A stretch of 64,000 nucleotides of DNA from CBDATB01 sp965199745 (GCA_965199745.1 CBDATB010000012.1:124001-188000); one strand, 5' to 3'; counted from the first letter of the stretch, positions 27,228 through 37,174 are shown. The notes: generated by a model from the letters alone, not told the origin. Numbers and translations: made by a program.

Positions 27228-27838
27228 TAAAAATCGTTGATTATGGTTCGGGAAATACTCGAGCTATCCACAATGTTTACAAGCAGTTGAATATCGAATG
27301 TTCATTCGCCAAAGCTCCCCGAGATCTGGCACAAGCTACCAAGCTGATTCTGCCCGGAGTAGGTGCTTTTGATGAAGCCATGAGCCAGTTAGTTGATTCG
27401 GGACTAAGAGAAGCACTTGATGAACTCGTGTTGCTAAAAAAGACTCCTATTTTGGGCATCTGCGTGGGCATGCAGATCATGGGAAATAAAAGTGAGGAAG
27501 GAAACCTGCCAGGCTTAGGATGGATTAAAGGAAAAGTAAAAAAAATAGATACTACTCAACTTAGTCATAAACCCCATGTACCCCACCTAGGGTGGAACAG
27601 CATAAGTCCCGTTGTAAGTAGCAGTTTATTAGACGATATTGATTGCACTTACGGGTTTTACTTTTTGCACACTTATTATTTCTCATGTGACAATGATAAA
27701 GATACGTTAACGCAGACAGAATATGGTAAAAGCTTTGCTTCCGCAGTATTTCACGACAATGTTTATGGTGTACAATTCCACCCTGAAAAAAGCCACCAGA
27801 ACGGCATACAATTATTTAAAAACTTCGCAAATCTCTGA
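27224..27838 (+). CDS. hisH: HisH-type glutamine amidotransferase subunit
   Basis: A 204-residue class I glutaminase. It has the P-G-V-G-A-F motif near residue 46, the nucleophile in G-I-C-V-G-M-Q near 83, and the His-Glu pair in V-Q-F-H-P-E-K-S near 186, so the triad is complete. In histidine synthesis HisH feeds ammonia to HisF, but no other his gene is near and the gene overlaps the sugar amidotransferase, so here it most likely supplies ammonia for sugar modification. Confidence 0.92.
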   Translation: MIKIVDYGSGNTRAIHNVYKQLNIECSFAKAPRDLAQATKLILPGVGAFDEAMSQLVDSGLREALDELVLLKKTPILGICVGMQIMGNKSEEGNLPGLGWIKGKVKKIDTTQLSHKPHVPHLGWNSISPVVSSSLLDDIDCTYGFYFLHTYYFSCDNDKDTLTQTEYGKSFASAVFHDNVYGVQFHPEKSHQNGIQLFKNFANL

Positions 27839-27841
27839 AAC

Positions 27842-28588
27842 ATGTTAAGGTCAAGAATAATACCGTGCCTGTTAGTGAGCAATAAGGGTTTGGTAAAAAC
27901 AGTGAATTTTAAGAAACCAACATACGTAGGTGATCCCATTAATGCAGTGAGAATTTTCAACGAAAAACAAGTAGATGAACTGATGGTACTGGATATTGAT
28001 GCGACTGTAAAAAACAGAGAGCCAGATTATGCGATGATAAAAAACCTGGCAGCAGAATGCAGAATGCCTCTATGCTATGGGGGCGGAATTACTACCGTAC
28101 AGCAAGCCAAGAAAATAATTAATCTAGGAGTAGAAAAAGTAGCTTTAAGTGCTGCCATTGTAGCCAGACCAAACTTAGTTACCCAGATAGCTACCCTTAT
28201 AGGTAAGCAAAGTGTTATTGCTGTTCTGGATGTAAAAAAAAAAGGAGTGTTTGCCAAGTATCAGGTCTATTCTCATAACGGTATCAAACCTACAGGAAAA
28301 AAACCACAAGAGTTTGCTAAAGAATTAGAAGTACGAGGTATTGGAGAAATAGTGATCAATTCGATAGATAATGACGGACTCATGAAAGGTTATGACTTAA
28401 AACTCACCGACAGTGTTCGAGAAGCTGTCAATGTACCTATGACAATCCTCGGAGGTGCAGGGCATCTTGACCATATAAAAGAACTCATTAATAAATATCA
28501 AGTTATAGGGGCAGCTGCTGGGAGTTTGTTTGTTTTTAAGGGAAAGTACAAAGCAGTTTTGATCAATTATCCAAGCAATACCCGATGA
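27842..28588 (+). CDS. hisF: HisF-type imidazole glycerol phosphate synthase subunit (sugar-modification paralogue)
   Basis: A 248-residue TIM barrel. M-L-R-S-R-I-I-P-C-L-L-V at the start, L-D-I-D-A-T near residue 47 (in true HisF this Asp position is Asp11/130 region), G-G-G-I near 79 and the phosphate-binding G-G-A-G near 200 are seen. It starts 3 bp after hisH. In wbpG-type clusters such HisF paralogues channel ammonia to the amidotransferase rather than make histidine. The C-terminus ends A-V-L-I-N-Y-P, as in the paralogue family. Role in amidino-sugar formation is inferred from context. Confidence 0.88.
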   Translation: MLRSRIIPCLLVSNKGLVKTVNFKKPTYVGDPINAVRIFNEKQVDELMVLDIDATVKNREPDYAMIKNLAAECRMPLCYGGGITTVQQAKKIINLGVEKVALSAAIVARPNLVTQIATLIGKQSVIAVLDVKKKGVFAKYQVYSHNGIKPTGKKPQEFAKELEVRGIGEIVINSIDNDGLMKGYDLKLTDSVREAVNVPMTILGGAGHLDHIKELINKYQVIGAAAGSLFVFKGKYKAVLINYPSNTR

Positions 28589-28669
28589 TAAGAGCATGTT
28601 TGAAGAAGTAGTACCCAAACTCACTTTGATCAAGTATCAACGTAAATTAAAAGTTTCTTATTAAAAATA

Positions 28670-30790
28670 ATGAAGCAAATCATCCAAGACCTGAAAAGCG
28701 GCGACACCATCCTCGAAGAAGTCCCCACACCTGTCATAAAATCAGGGCATATACTAATCAAAACAACAAAAACCTTAGTATCTTTAGGTACCGAGCGCAT
28801 GTTAGTGCAGTTTGGCAAGGCTAATTTTATTCAAAAAGCAAAGCAGCAACCAGACAAAGTGAAGATGGTGTTAAATAAAGTAAAAACAGATGGCTTAAAA
28901 CCTACTGTGGATGCTGTTTTGAGTAAACTCAATCAGCCACTGCCATTAGGTTATTGCAATGTAGGTAAAGTGGTAGCCGTGGGTAAAGGTGTATCTGAGT
29001 TTAAAATAGGCGACCGACTGGCTTCTAACGGACATCATGCAGAATATGTGTTGATACCCAAAAATCTAGCAGCTAAAATACCCGACTCTGTCAGCGATGA
29101 TGAAGCAACTTTTACCGTAATCGGCTCTATTGGATTACAAGGAATCAGGTTGTTGAACCCGACTTTTGGAGAGACTATCGTTGTAGTTGGACTCGGGCTA
29201 ATTGGTTTGGTAACAGCAGAATTGCTGCTAGCCAATGGTTGTCAGGTTATCGGTTTTGACTTTGATACTGAAAAGATTAAACTCGCTCTTGAAAAAGGTA
29301 TTACAGCAGTTAATACGGCAGAAGGTTTTGACCCTGTTAGGTTTGTAGCCTCTCATACAAATAATGTCGGAGCGGATGGCGTGATTATTACTGCCTCCAA
29401 TAAGAGTAATGAAATTATTTCACAGGCTGCCAATATGTGCCGCAAGAGAGGAAGAGTGATACTAGTTGGAGTAATAGGTCTTCATATTAATAGGGCTGAC
29501 TTTTATGAAAAAGAAATTTCATTTCAGGTTTCTTGCTCCTATGGGGCAGGCAGATATGACGAAACCTACGAACAGAAAGGACAGGATTACCCAATTGGGT
29601 ATGTACGCTGGACAGAAAAGAGGAATTTTCAAGCTATTTTACAAGCTATTGCTACAAAAAAATTAGTCGTAAATCCGCTCATTACACAAAAAATACCTCT
29701 CGCAAATTACCGGGATATTTACCTTGACATAAAGCACTCCAACGCAATAGCTTCAATTATAGAATATGACCCATCAGAAGAAGTAACTACTGTCATTGAG
29801 ATTACACCGAGATTCTTCGAAGGTAAAAAAGGAGTGATTGGTATTATCGGTGCAGGGAATTTTACGGGAGCAGCAATACTTCCTGCCCTGAAAAAAATCA
29901 ATGCCAACATAAAATATATTGCTAGCGCAGGAGGTTTGTCTTCTACCACACTGGCAAAACGTTTTGGCATTGCCAATGCCACTTCCGACTATCAGCACAT
30001 TTTAGCAGATAAGCAAATAGATTTGGTTTTTATTACTACAAAGCACAATATACATGCTTCTATGGTGTTGGAAACCTTACAGGCGGGAAAACACGTGTTC
30101 GTGGAAAAACCACTAGCAATTAGCCAAAGCGAGTTAAACGAAATAATAGCAGCGTACCAAATACAAAACGTCAATATTTCAGTAGGTTTTAACCGTCGTT
30201 TTGCGCCCTTGGCTCAAAAAATGAAACAGTTCATTGGGCAAGCAAATACTCCGATGAACATCGTTGCTACTATGAATGCTGGTTTTATACCACCCAATGT
30301 CTGGCTACATGATATGGAAATAGGAGGTGGGAGAATTATCGGAGAAGCCTGCCACTATATTGACTTGTGTACCTTTCTGAGCGGAAGCACCGTGAAAGCA
30401 GTCTGTATGAATGCTATGGGAGTATACCCAGAAGAAAATACCGATAATGCCAGCATACTACTGCAATATGAAAATGGTACTAATGCCGTGATTAACTATT
30501 TTGCTAACGGAAGCAAAGCATATGCAAAGGAACGATTAGAGGTTTACAGGCAGGAATGCACACTAGTAATGGATAATTGGAGAAGTTTAAAGACTTTTGG
30601 TTTTAAAGCAAAGTGCAGTATTAATTCAAAGCAAGATAAAGGACATAATGAGCAATTCAAAAGGCTTATTCAGCAGCAACAGGCAGGCGGAAACCCTATT
30701 ATTCCTTTTAGTGAAATTGTTAATACCACGCAAGCATCTTTCGCTGCCATTGAGTCACTAAAACGAAAAAGATGGATAGCTATTAAGTAG
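28670..30790 (+). CDS. Bi-domain oxidoreductase: zinc-type alcohol dehydrogenase fused to Gfo/Idh/MocA
   Basis: A 706-residue fusion. Residues about 1-350 are a medium-chain dehydrogenase with a Rossmann motif V-V-G-L-G-L-I-G near 170 and a G-Y-C-N-V-G-K-V region near 97, but without the usual catalytic zinc G-H-E motif. Residues about 385-700 are a Gfo/Idh/MocA sugar dehydrogenase with G-I-I-G-A-G-N-F near 392 and E-K-P near 475. Such two-domain proteins recur in polysaccharide clusters, where they probably oxidise or reduce a sugar nucleotide; the exact reaction is not known to me. It follows hisF after 81 bp. Confidence 0.88.
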   Translation: MKQIIQDLKSGDTILEEVPTPVIKSGHILIKTTKTLVSLGTERMLVQFGKANFIQKAKQQPDKVKMVLNKVKTDGLKPTVDAVLSKLNQPLPLGYCNVGKVVAVGKGVSEFKIGDRLASNGHHAEYVLIPKNLAAKIPDSVSDDEATFTVIGSIGLQGIRLLNPTFGETIVVVGLGLIGLVTAELLLANGCQVIGFDFDTEKIKLALEKGITAVNTAEGFDPVRFVASHTNNVGADGVIITASNKSNEIISQAANMCRKRGRVILVGVIGLHINRADFYEKEISFQVSCSYGAGRYDETYEQKGQDYPIGYVRWTEKRNFQAILQAIATKKLVVNPLITQKIPLANYRDIYLDIKHSNAIASIIEYDPSEEVTTVIEITPRFFEGKKGVIGIIGAGNFTGAAILPALKKINANIKYIASAGGLSSTTLAKRFGIANATSDYQHILADKQIDLVFITTKHNIHASMVLETLQAGKHVFVEKPLAISQSELNEIIAAYQIQNVNISVGFNRRFAPLAQKMKQFIGQANTPMNIVATMNAGFIPPNVWLHDMEIGGGRIIGEACHYIDLCTFLSGSTVKAVCMNAMGVYPEENTDNASILLQYENGTNAVINYFANGSKAYAKERLEVYRQECTLVMDNWRSLKTFGFKAKCSINSKQDKGHNEQFKRLIQQQQAGGNPIIPFSEIVNTTQASFAAIESLKRKRWIAIK

Positions 30791-30817
30791 TCATTTATTA
30801 AAAATAACTAAATAAGG

Positions 30818-31612
30818 ATGAATGAAAAAATAGTACAATGGATGAATAATTATTTCTATCCTGATTGCCAAAATAATTGGGACAATAAAATATTTAGAAA
30901 AATACTATTACAATATATACAACCCAATTCTATAGTCTTAGATGTAGGTGCAGGTTCAGGCAATGTTAAAGAGATGAACTTTAAAGATAATTGTAAAATA
31001 ATTTATGGTATTGATCCTGATGAGAGGGTAAAGACAAACCCTTTTTTGCATGTAGGATATGTTGGTTTAGCCCATAGTATGCCTTTTTTTAAGAATAATA
31101 CTTTTGACATAATTTTCAGCGACAACGTGCTAGAGCATGTAGAAGACCCTGGTAAATTTCTAAAAGAAATATACAGAATACTTAAACCAGAAGGCTTTTT
31201 CATCAATAAAACACCGAATAAAAATCATTATGTGCCACTAATTGCCATACTGACACCAACTCATTTTCATAAATTTTATAATCAAATTAGAGGAAGAAAA
31301 CAAGAGAATACTTTTCCCACTAGATATAAACTAAATAGCCTCTCACAACAAAAAAGGCATTTTAAAAAGTCTGGATTTAAACTGGACTGGATTAAATTTT
31401 ATGAAAAAAGACCAGAATATTTAAGAATATTCTTCCTCACTTATCCCCTTGGTATTTTATACGAAAGAGTTGTCAACTTACTTTCACTTAGTAAGCTAAA
31501 AATCGTTATGATATCTTCTTTTCAAAAAGAAGATATGACGGCGACAATAAAATGTATGATATATTTTACATCGCTGCCAAATATTTTATATTTTCTAGTA
31601 GAACTTCTATAA
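30818..31612 (+). CDS. Class I SAM-dependent methyltransferase
   Basis: A 264-residue methyltransferase, last gene of the island. The SAM-binding loop V-L-D-V-G-A-G-S-G is near residue 39, the ribose acid in Y-G-I-D-P-D near 65, and the post-loop motif F-S-D-N-V-L-E-H-V near 104; this is the methyltransferase-11 pattern. The C-terminal part (from about 175) is hydrophobic with a possible membrane-contact helix. It starts 27 bp after the bi-domain oxidoreductase. Probably methylates a sugar or lipid-linked glycan. Confidence 0.85.
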   Translation: MNEKIVQWMNNYFYPDCQNNWDNKIFRKILLQYIQPNSIVLDVGAGSGNVKEMNFKDNCKIIYGIDPDERVKTNPFLHVGYVGLAHSMPFFKNNTFDIIFSDNVLEHVEDPGKFLKEIYRILKPEGFFINKTPNKNHYVPLIAILTPTHFHKFYNQIRGRKQENTFPTRYKLNSLSQQKRHFKKSGFKLDWIKFYEKRPEYLRIFFLTYPLGILYERVVNLLSLSKLKIVMISSFQKEDMTATIKCMIYFTSLPNILYFLVELL

Positions 31613-31883
31613 TTTCGTCTTTGCAATGCCTCTTCATCGGAAAGTCCTTTGATTTTCTCTTGCTTATCCAAAGTTCGACTTCTTATGTTTTCTTATTATA
31701 AAAACTTCGCTTTGTTGGTTTTTAGTAAGGTAGAGTACAACAACACTATAATATTGCATAAAAAGTAAATTTATATTAACAATATATCAATTCATTTTTC
31801 TATGCTTGCGTGGCGTACGTATTATCTCTTTTTAATGTTGCTAAATTTTGATAAACACATCAATAAGAACACTTCTTTCTCTT

Positions 31884-32246
31884 ATGTTTTACTTGCTAAC
31901 CTTCTTCGTGCCTTTCACAGCTATTATGATTTACCTGTCTCTACGAACCAAAAAGTTGAGCAATATATACAATCATTTATCCGAACGACTGATTAGGCTT
32001 GCAAATAGGACAGAGCATACAGAATTTTTGGGTTCATGTATTCACAGAAGACAGAATACTGAACTCGTCATTAGCAGCCAAGCTATCAAGCACTTAGAAT
32101 ACGGAGTTGTACAATTAGAGAACTTACTAAATGTAGAGAAAAAAAATTTTTCTGTTAGTAATACTTTCCATACCGTATATAAAAAACTGTGCATTTTAGA
32201 AACGCGCATAGAGGTTTTAGAGAAAAAAATTAATTCGTTAACGTAA
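31884..32246 (+). CDS. Small membrane protein with coiled-coil tail, unrecognised
   Basis: A 120-codon frame from ATG 31884 (it also extends upstream to a TTG at 31848). One transmembrane segment (about residues 2-24) is followed by a basic K-K patch and helix-rich sequence ending in a heptad-like stretch (L-E-T-R-I-E-V-L-E-K-K-I-N). I do not recognise the family. The composition looks like a real protein, but no promoter or partner gene supports it. The antisense frame 32042-32446 is less convincing. The region 31613-31883 before it (about 270 bp) shows nothing I can name. Confidence 0.35.
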   Translation: MFYLLTFFVPFTAIMIYLSLRTKKLSNIYNHLSERLIRLANRTEHTEFLGSCIHRRQNTELVISSQAIKHLEYGVVQLENLLNVEKKNFSVSNTFHTVYKKLCILETRIEVLEKKINSLT

Positions 32247-32453
32247 GAATGAAAGCTCGTTGATTGACCTAACGCTACGTTTGCATGCACCTGCCAGCAG
32301 TCATTGCTTGGTATTTTGTTTACAAACTGTTCAACGATGGTTAGGGAGCATTTTAAATTATTAAGATATAAGTTTTTGCCTGAGTTATTGAAGAATTGGC
32401 ATAGTTTTACCCGTGGGCTATTAAAAATATTTAACTTTTTGTTCATAAATATG

Positions 32454-32482
32454 TTGATTTAAAGTATAAAACCTCAAATTTG
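32454..32482 (+). promoter_or_regulatory. Possible nadA promoter
   Basis: TTG (32454-32456), 18 bp, CAAATTTG (32475-32482): close to the TTG / TAnnTTTG pattern with a mismatch at the first T. It lies 77 bp before the nadA ATG. The rest of 32247-32559 (about 310 bp) shows no gene or repeat. Confidence 0.4.
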
Positions 32483-32559
32483 CACAGAGAGCTGTCAAAA
32501 TGATAACAGCAACTTTTACATTCCCAAATAATCGAGACTCACACAGTAATTTTTGATTG

Positions 32560-33561
32560 ATGTTAACTGCAGAAGACACACAGCATTTGATTAAAGATGG
32601 CTGTTTGGATATAGCCACTTGCCTCGAGCCAGACTTGCGTGCAGAGATTAAAAAACTTAAAAAGGAAAAAAATGCTCTTATTTTAGCTCATTACTATCAG
32701 GAAGATGCTATTCAGCAAGTTGCCGATTATAAAGGGGACAGCCTCGCACTGTCTCAGCGAGCTAAAGAAACAAATGCTGATATTATCGTATTCGCAGGGG
32801 TTCATTTTATGGCTGAAACTGCTAAGGTTCTAAACCCGACAAAAAAAGTTATTTTACCAGAATTGCGGGCAGGTTGCTCTTTATCCGACTCATGCCCCCC
32901 TAGCTCTTTCAGGGACTTTCTCACCCAACACCCCGATCATGTAGTGGTATCTTATATCAACTGCTCGGCGGAAATAAAAGCACTTAGTGATATAATTTGT
33001 ACCTCTTCAAACGCCTTACAAGTCGTTTCTACCATTCCCATAGATAAACCGATTATTTTTGCTCCCGACAAAAATCTAGGACGTTATATTATGCGCCAAA
33101 CAGGTAGGGAAATGCTGCTGTGGGACGGCTCCTGTATCGTACATGAAGCTTTTTCTATAGATAAGCTCTTGAGTTTGCACAAAGAAAACCCCGAAGCCAA
33201 AATTATTGCTCATCCAGAGTGTGAAGAACATATTCTCAAAGTTGCTAGCTTCATCGGCTCTACTACTGCCTTATTGAAGCATGTACAAGAGCAAGAACAC
33301 GATACTTTTATCGTGGCAACAGAAGCTGGTATTTTGTACGAAATGAAAAAAGCTGTACCCCATAAAACACTAATTCCTGCACCTGCTAATGAAGACAACA
33401 CTTGTGCTTGTAGTGAATGTAGTTTCATGAAAATGAATACACTCAAAAAACTTTATAAATGTATCAAGTATGAACTCCCTGAAATTATCTTGCCTCAAGA
33501 TTTGATTCAAAAAGCCTACAAACCTATTCAGAAAATGCTTGACATTTCTTTCGCCCCATGA
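32560..33561 (+). CDS. nadA: Quinolinate synthase
   Basis: A 333-residue [4Fe-4S] enzyme that condenses iminoaspartate (from NadB) with dihydroxyacetone phosphate to quinolinate, the de novo NAD route. Family signatures are A-H-Y-Y-Q near residue 44, G-D-S-L near 63, and the three cluster cysteines in R-A-G-C-S-L near 107, the S-Y-I-N-C-S motif, and C-S-E-C-S-F-M-K near 285. ATG at 32560 is chosen over the TTG at 32557. It overlaps nadB by 4 bp, so the two consecutive enzymes are translated together. Confidence 0.95.
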   Translation: MLTAEDTQHLIKDGCLDIATCLEPDLRAEIKKLKKEKNALILAHYYQEDAIQQVADYKGDSLALSQRAKETNADIIVFAGVHFMAETAKVLNPTKKVILPELRAGCSLSDSCPPSSFRDFLTQHPDHVVVSYINCSAEIKALSDIICTSSNALQVVSTIPIDKPIIFAPDKNLGRYIMRQTGREMLLWDGSCIVHEAFSIDKLLSLHKENPEAKIIAHPECEEHILKVASFIGSTTALLKHVQEQEHDTFIVATEAGILYEMKKAVPHKTLIPAPANEDNTCACSECSFMKMNTLKKLYKCIKYELPEIILPQDLIQKAYKPIQKMLDISFAP

Positions 33562-35114
33562 AAATAACTACGGATTTTTTAGTCATCGGATCAGGTATTG
33601 CCGGGCTGAGCTATGCTTTGCATTTGGCAGATTACTTTCCTGGCAAGCAAATAATTGTTTTAACCAAAGCCGACGACAACGAGTCCAATACTAAATACGC
33701 TCAAGGAGGAATTGCTGCTGTCTTAGATCAAAAGCATGATTCTTTTGAAAGCCATGTAGCCGATACACTTAAGGCCGGAGATGGACTTTGCAATAAGGAA
33801 GTAGCCGAAATAGTTGTTGAAGAAGGCCCTGTGCGCCTAAAAGAACTCATGGGATTGGGTACTGTTTTCGACCGCGACGATTCCGGAGCACTTGACCTGA
33901 TTAAAGAGGGTGGACATTCTGCCTCGCGTATTGCACATTATAAAGATATTACCGGTTTTGAAATTCAGCGTTCTTTGCTAAAGCAGATAAGTTCTAAATC
34001 TAATATTACAATACATTCTGACCATTTGGCTATTGCACTCATTACTGCCGGTGAGCATTCGAAAAAGTATTGCTGCGGTGTGGATGCACTAAACAATAAA
34101 ACCAAACAAATACTCAGAATCATTGCACTGATTACTTTAATTGCTGCCGGCGGGGCAGGGCAGCTATATCAACATACTACTAACCCATTGGTTGCTACTG
34201 GCGATGGCATTGCAATGGCTTACCGTGCGAGTGTTCATATCAAGCATATGGAATTTGTGCAGTTTCACCCTACCGTTCTATATGCTCCGGGCGACAGCCC
34301 GGCTTTTTTAATCTCTGAAGCAGTACGCGGACATGGGGCTATTTTGAGAAACAACAGACAAGAGGCTTTCATGTACCGATATGACGAAAGAAAAGAACTT
34401 GCCTCAAGGGATATTGTGGCGCGAGCAATTTATCACGAAATGAAAACATCTAACCATCCACACATTTTTCTTGATTGTAGGCACTTTGATATGAATGTCT
34501 TTCGCAATCGTTTTCCGAACATATACCAAAAGTGTTCAAGCATAGGACTTAAGCTAAATTGTGATATGATTCCGGTAGTGCCAGCAGTGCATTATTTATG
34601 TGGAGGTATCGAAACTGATATTTTTGGCCGTACATCTATCGAGAACCTGTATGCTTGTGGCGAGTGTGCCTGTACTGGCTTACATGGTGCTAACCGCCTA
34701 GCTTCAAACTCTTTACTAGAAGCTGTGGTATTTGCTTATAGATGCTACACTGATACCATACGTACTATCAATAATATTACGATAGATAAAGAACCCACCA
34801 TGCCCAATTATCAAGTGATTAGTGAACAACAAGAAGATTCGCAACTTATATTGCAAGTAAAGCAGCAAATACAAAGTATGATGAGTAAGCATGTGGGAAT
34901 TATCCGATCTGAACAGGGGCTAACAAAAACAATGCAAGCTATTGAGGAGCTTAGTAGAAAGTTAGATGAACGCTACCACAAAATACTCGTTTCCCAATCA
35001 TTATGTGAATTACGTAATCTCGTTACCGTTGCCAAACTCATCGTGCAACAATCGCTTCAAAGAACCGAAAATAAGGGAGGTTTCTATAAATTAAGAGAGT
35101 CTCAGGTTGAATAG
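33558..35114 (+). CDS. nadB: L-aspartate oxidase
   Basis: A 518-residue FAD enzyme that oxidises L-aspartate to iminoaspartate for NadA. It has the dinucleotide motif G-S-G-I-A-G-L near residue 11, the Y-A-Q-G-G-I-A-A motif near 48, H-S-A-S-R-I near 115, the V-Q-F-H-P-T-V-L active-site region near 235, and L-H-G-A-N-R-L-A-S-N-S-L-L-E near 377, all as in the succinate-dehydrogenase-flavoprotein-like family. The helical C-terminal domain is complete. Confidence 0.95.
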   Translation: MKITTDFLVIGSGIAGLSYALHLADYFPGKQIIVLTKADDNESNTKYAQGGIAAVLDQKHDSFESHVADTLKAGDGLCNKEVAEIVVEEGPVRLKELMGLGTVFDRDDSGALDLIKEGGHSASRIAHYKDITGFEIQRSLLKQISSKSNITIHSDHLAIALITAGEHSKKYCCGVDALNNKTKQILRIIALITLIAAGGAGQLYQHTTNPLVATGDGIAMAYRASVHIKHMEFVQFHPTVLYAPGDSPAFLISEAVRGHGAILRNNRQEAFMYRYDERKELASRDIVARAIYHEMKTSNHPHIFLDCRHFDMNVFRNRFPNIYQKCSSIGLKLNCDMIPVVPAVHYLCGGIETDIFGRTSIENLYACGECACTGLHGANRLASNSLLEAVVFAYRCYTDTIRTINNITIDKEPTMPNYQVISEQQEDSQLILQVKQQIQSMMSKHVGIIRSEQGLTKTMQAIEELSRKLDERYHKILVSQSLCELRNLVTVAKLIVQQSLQRTENKGGFYKLRESQVE

Positions 35115-35204
35115 ACTCTTGTATCGCAATATTTGCTTTATCGTCTCCCATACAATGAGATGGATGTAAACCTACCAAATATACTTTTATTCTTCATCTT
35201 ACAC

Positions 35205-36203
35205 TCAAACAGTATCCTGAAATAACTTGACTTTTGACAGTATTTTTTCAATACTAATGTTTGCACATTTAAAATGATGTTCAGGGCAGTTTTTTTTGCC
35301 GTGCAAACCACATGGCCTACAGGGTAAATTTTTATCAGTTTCAATAATATAGGCGTGGTTTGACAAAGGACCAAAGCCAAATTCTGGTAGAGTAGAACAA
35401 AAAATTGCTGTAACAGGAGCGTTGATAGCAGAGGCAAAATGCATAGGAGCAGAGTCGTTTGTAAAAGTCATTTTTGCTTTTTTCATATATGCCGTCGATT
35501 GTAAGAAAGTAAGCTTTCCGGCTAATATTTCTACTTTACTTGGATCTGTTTTCCGCTGAATTTCTCTACAAAGTGGCACGTCATCAAGACCTCCTAGCAA
35601 ATAAACTTTGTATTGTGCCGTGATTTCATTAATCAACTCGCACCATTTTCTAATCGGAAATTGCTTAGTAAACCATATTGAGGAGGGAGCAATACAAATG
35701 TACTCACCGCAAGCAGGCAGTAGCTTTTCGTCTTTTTTTAAGGGGTACAGTTTAGGTCTTCTAAATTTTTCGTCAACCAAACACTTTATTAACGAAAGAT
35801 TCCTATGTACTTCGTGGATGTTATTGTCCCGAGATATAGTATGGCTAATACAATGAGTAAAAGTGAAAGACAAGGGGTTTTTATCAAAGCCGATTTTCAC
35901 ACGAGCATTGGACAAGGCTGTAATTAGTCCCGTAGTAAAAAAACGTTGGACATTAATAACATAATCGTATGAGTGCGATCTGATAGTTTTTATAAGGCGA
36001 ATTAAGTTTCGATACTTTTTTTGCTTCTTGTCAAAAATTAAAGTCTGGCGAATAAGTGGGTGATGTGCTAAAAGTGACTCATTTCCTTTTTGTACAAGAA
36101 AGTCTATTGTACAATCGGGATATTTTATTTTCAAGCTCTCGATGAGCGGGGTGGCTAGTACAACATCACCAATAAAAGCTGTTTGGATAATCAGGATTTT
36201 CAC
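35205..36203 (-). CDS. Glycosyltransferase family 9 (heptosyltransferase-like)
   Basis: A 332-residue GT9 enzyme, as in WaaF/WaaC of the LPS inner core. It opens V-K-I-L-I-I-Q-T-A-F-I-G-D-V, has I-A-P-S-S-I-W near residue 175, and the donor-site T-N-D-S-A-P-M-H-F-A near 245 with the C-terminal Cys-rich P-C-R-P-C-G-L-H-G loop seen in heptosyltransferase II. The GTG at 36201-36203 matches the family start; another GTG at 36236 would add 11 residues. Bacteroidota often lack heptose, so the sugar may differ. Confidence 0.85.
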   Translation of the reverse strand: MKILIIQTAFIGDVVLATPLIESLKIKYPDCTIDFLVQKGNESLLAHHPLIRQTLIFDKKQKKYRNLIRLIKTIRSHSYDYVINVQRFFTTGLITALSNARVKIGFDKNPLSFTFTHCISHTISRDNNIHEVHRNLSLIKCLVDEKFRRPKLYPLKKDEKLLPACGEYICIAPSSIWFTKQFPIRKWCELINEITAQYKVYLLGGLDDVPLCREIQRKTDPSKVEILAGKLTFLQSTAYMKKAKMTFTNDSAPMHFASAINAPVTAIFCSTLPEFGFGPLSNHAYIIETDKNLPCRPCGLHGKKNCPEHHFKCANISIEKILSKVKLFQDTV

Positions 36204-36307
36204 AGATAGTATTATTTTTTTAATTTCAAAACCCACTGAATTTTCTATGGAAAAGTTGCTATTTTTGAAATAGCACTTGGAAAACCAATCTCACTTTAGT
36301 ACAAGTG

Positions 36308-37174
36308 CTATTTATGCTTGTAGGTAACATTTAAAAGCACACCTGCTACGACCAACAGCATACCAATTAAAGCAGGTATCTTAAAAGTTTCTTCAAATAA
36401 TAAAAAACCAAATAAAAAGCCATAAATAACTCCAAAATAATTTAAACTAGCCACTTTGCCTGCTTGCTCCGATTGATATGCTTTGGTTAGAAATATCTGT
36501 GCTATTTGTGCAAGTAAGCCGATAGCTATTAAAAAAAACCAGTCGATTCCTTGAGGCCTTACCCAGGTGAAAAAAGTATATATACCTGTAAAAGGTGTAG
36601 CTACTAGCGGGAAGTACAGTACAATGACCAGTGGATGTTCTGATTGTTTCAACTTACGGATACAATTATAGGCAGTACCTGATAAAAAAGCACCCGTTAT
36701 GCCTAGTACGAAGTAGAAGATAGATACCCGAATATCAAAACTTTTAATGATAAGAAGACCGAGAAAAATAATTATCCAAAACAACCATTGCATCTTATAA
36801 ATCTTTTCACCTAAAAAGTAGGCGGCAATAATAGCAGTAAAAATTGGCGTTAGGTTGTGAATTAATACAGCAGTAGCAAGAGGCATATTTTGTAAGGTAG
36901 CAAATATCATGACAAGGGCAGATGCTCCGAAAAAACCTCTTGCTAATAAAATTTTTTTGTTACTTCCCCAAAAGTATATATTCTTAACTTTTAAAGTTAA
37001 AAGTGTTATAACTAATGAAACAAGCGTTCGGAAAAACACTATTTCCACAGAAGGAATATGATTAAGGCATTTTACCAGCACGCTCATAATAGCAAATAAA
37101 AAAGAACCGACTAACATCATCTTTACACCGTAAGATATGTTTGAAATTTTAAATCTTTCACCTATTATTTTCAT
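36308..37174 (-). CDS. EamA/DMT-family membrane transporter
   Basis: A 288-residue integral membrane protein with about ten predicted segments in two EamA halves (about 15-140 and 150-285). Motifs such as F-F-R-T-L near residue 47, H-N-L-T-P-I-F near 105 and the second-half G-x-x-A-Q-I-A-Q-I-F-L-T-K-A-Y are typical of drug/metabolite transporters. Substrate unknown; metabolite export is common in the family. It is 104 bp from the GT9 gene on the same strand. Confidence 0.88.
   Translation of the reverse strand: MKIIGERFKISNISYGVKMMLVGSFLFAIMSVLVKCLNHIPSVEIVFFRTLVSLVITLLTLKVKNIYFWGSNKKILLARGFFGASALVMIFATLQNMPLATAVLIHNLTPIFTAIIAAYFLGEKIYKMQWLFWIIIFLGLLIIKSFDIRVSIFYFVLGITGAFLSGTAYNCIRKLKQSEHPLVIVLYFPLVATPFTGIYTFFTWVRPQGIDWFFLIAIGLLAQIAQIFLTKAYQSEQAGKVASLNYFGVIYGFLFGFLLFEETFKIPALIGMLLVVAGVLLNVTYKHK

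Noticed and set aside
28596..28664. 22-codon frame between hisF and the bi-domain oxidoreductase
   Set aside because: Reads like a possible tail of a lost gene but is too short to support any claim.
31625..31705. Minus-strand peptide-like stretch (K-I-K-G-L-S-D-E-E-A-L-Q) after the last methyltransferase
   Set aside because: Looks protein-like but has stops on the 5' side, no start and no family I can name; could be a remnant or chance.
32042..32446. 134-codon minus-strand frame opposite the small membrane protein
   Set aside because: No promoter, no recognisable domain, and its sequence is what the reverse of an AT-rich coding frame would give; the plus frame has a membrane segment and heptads.
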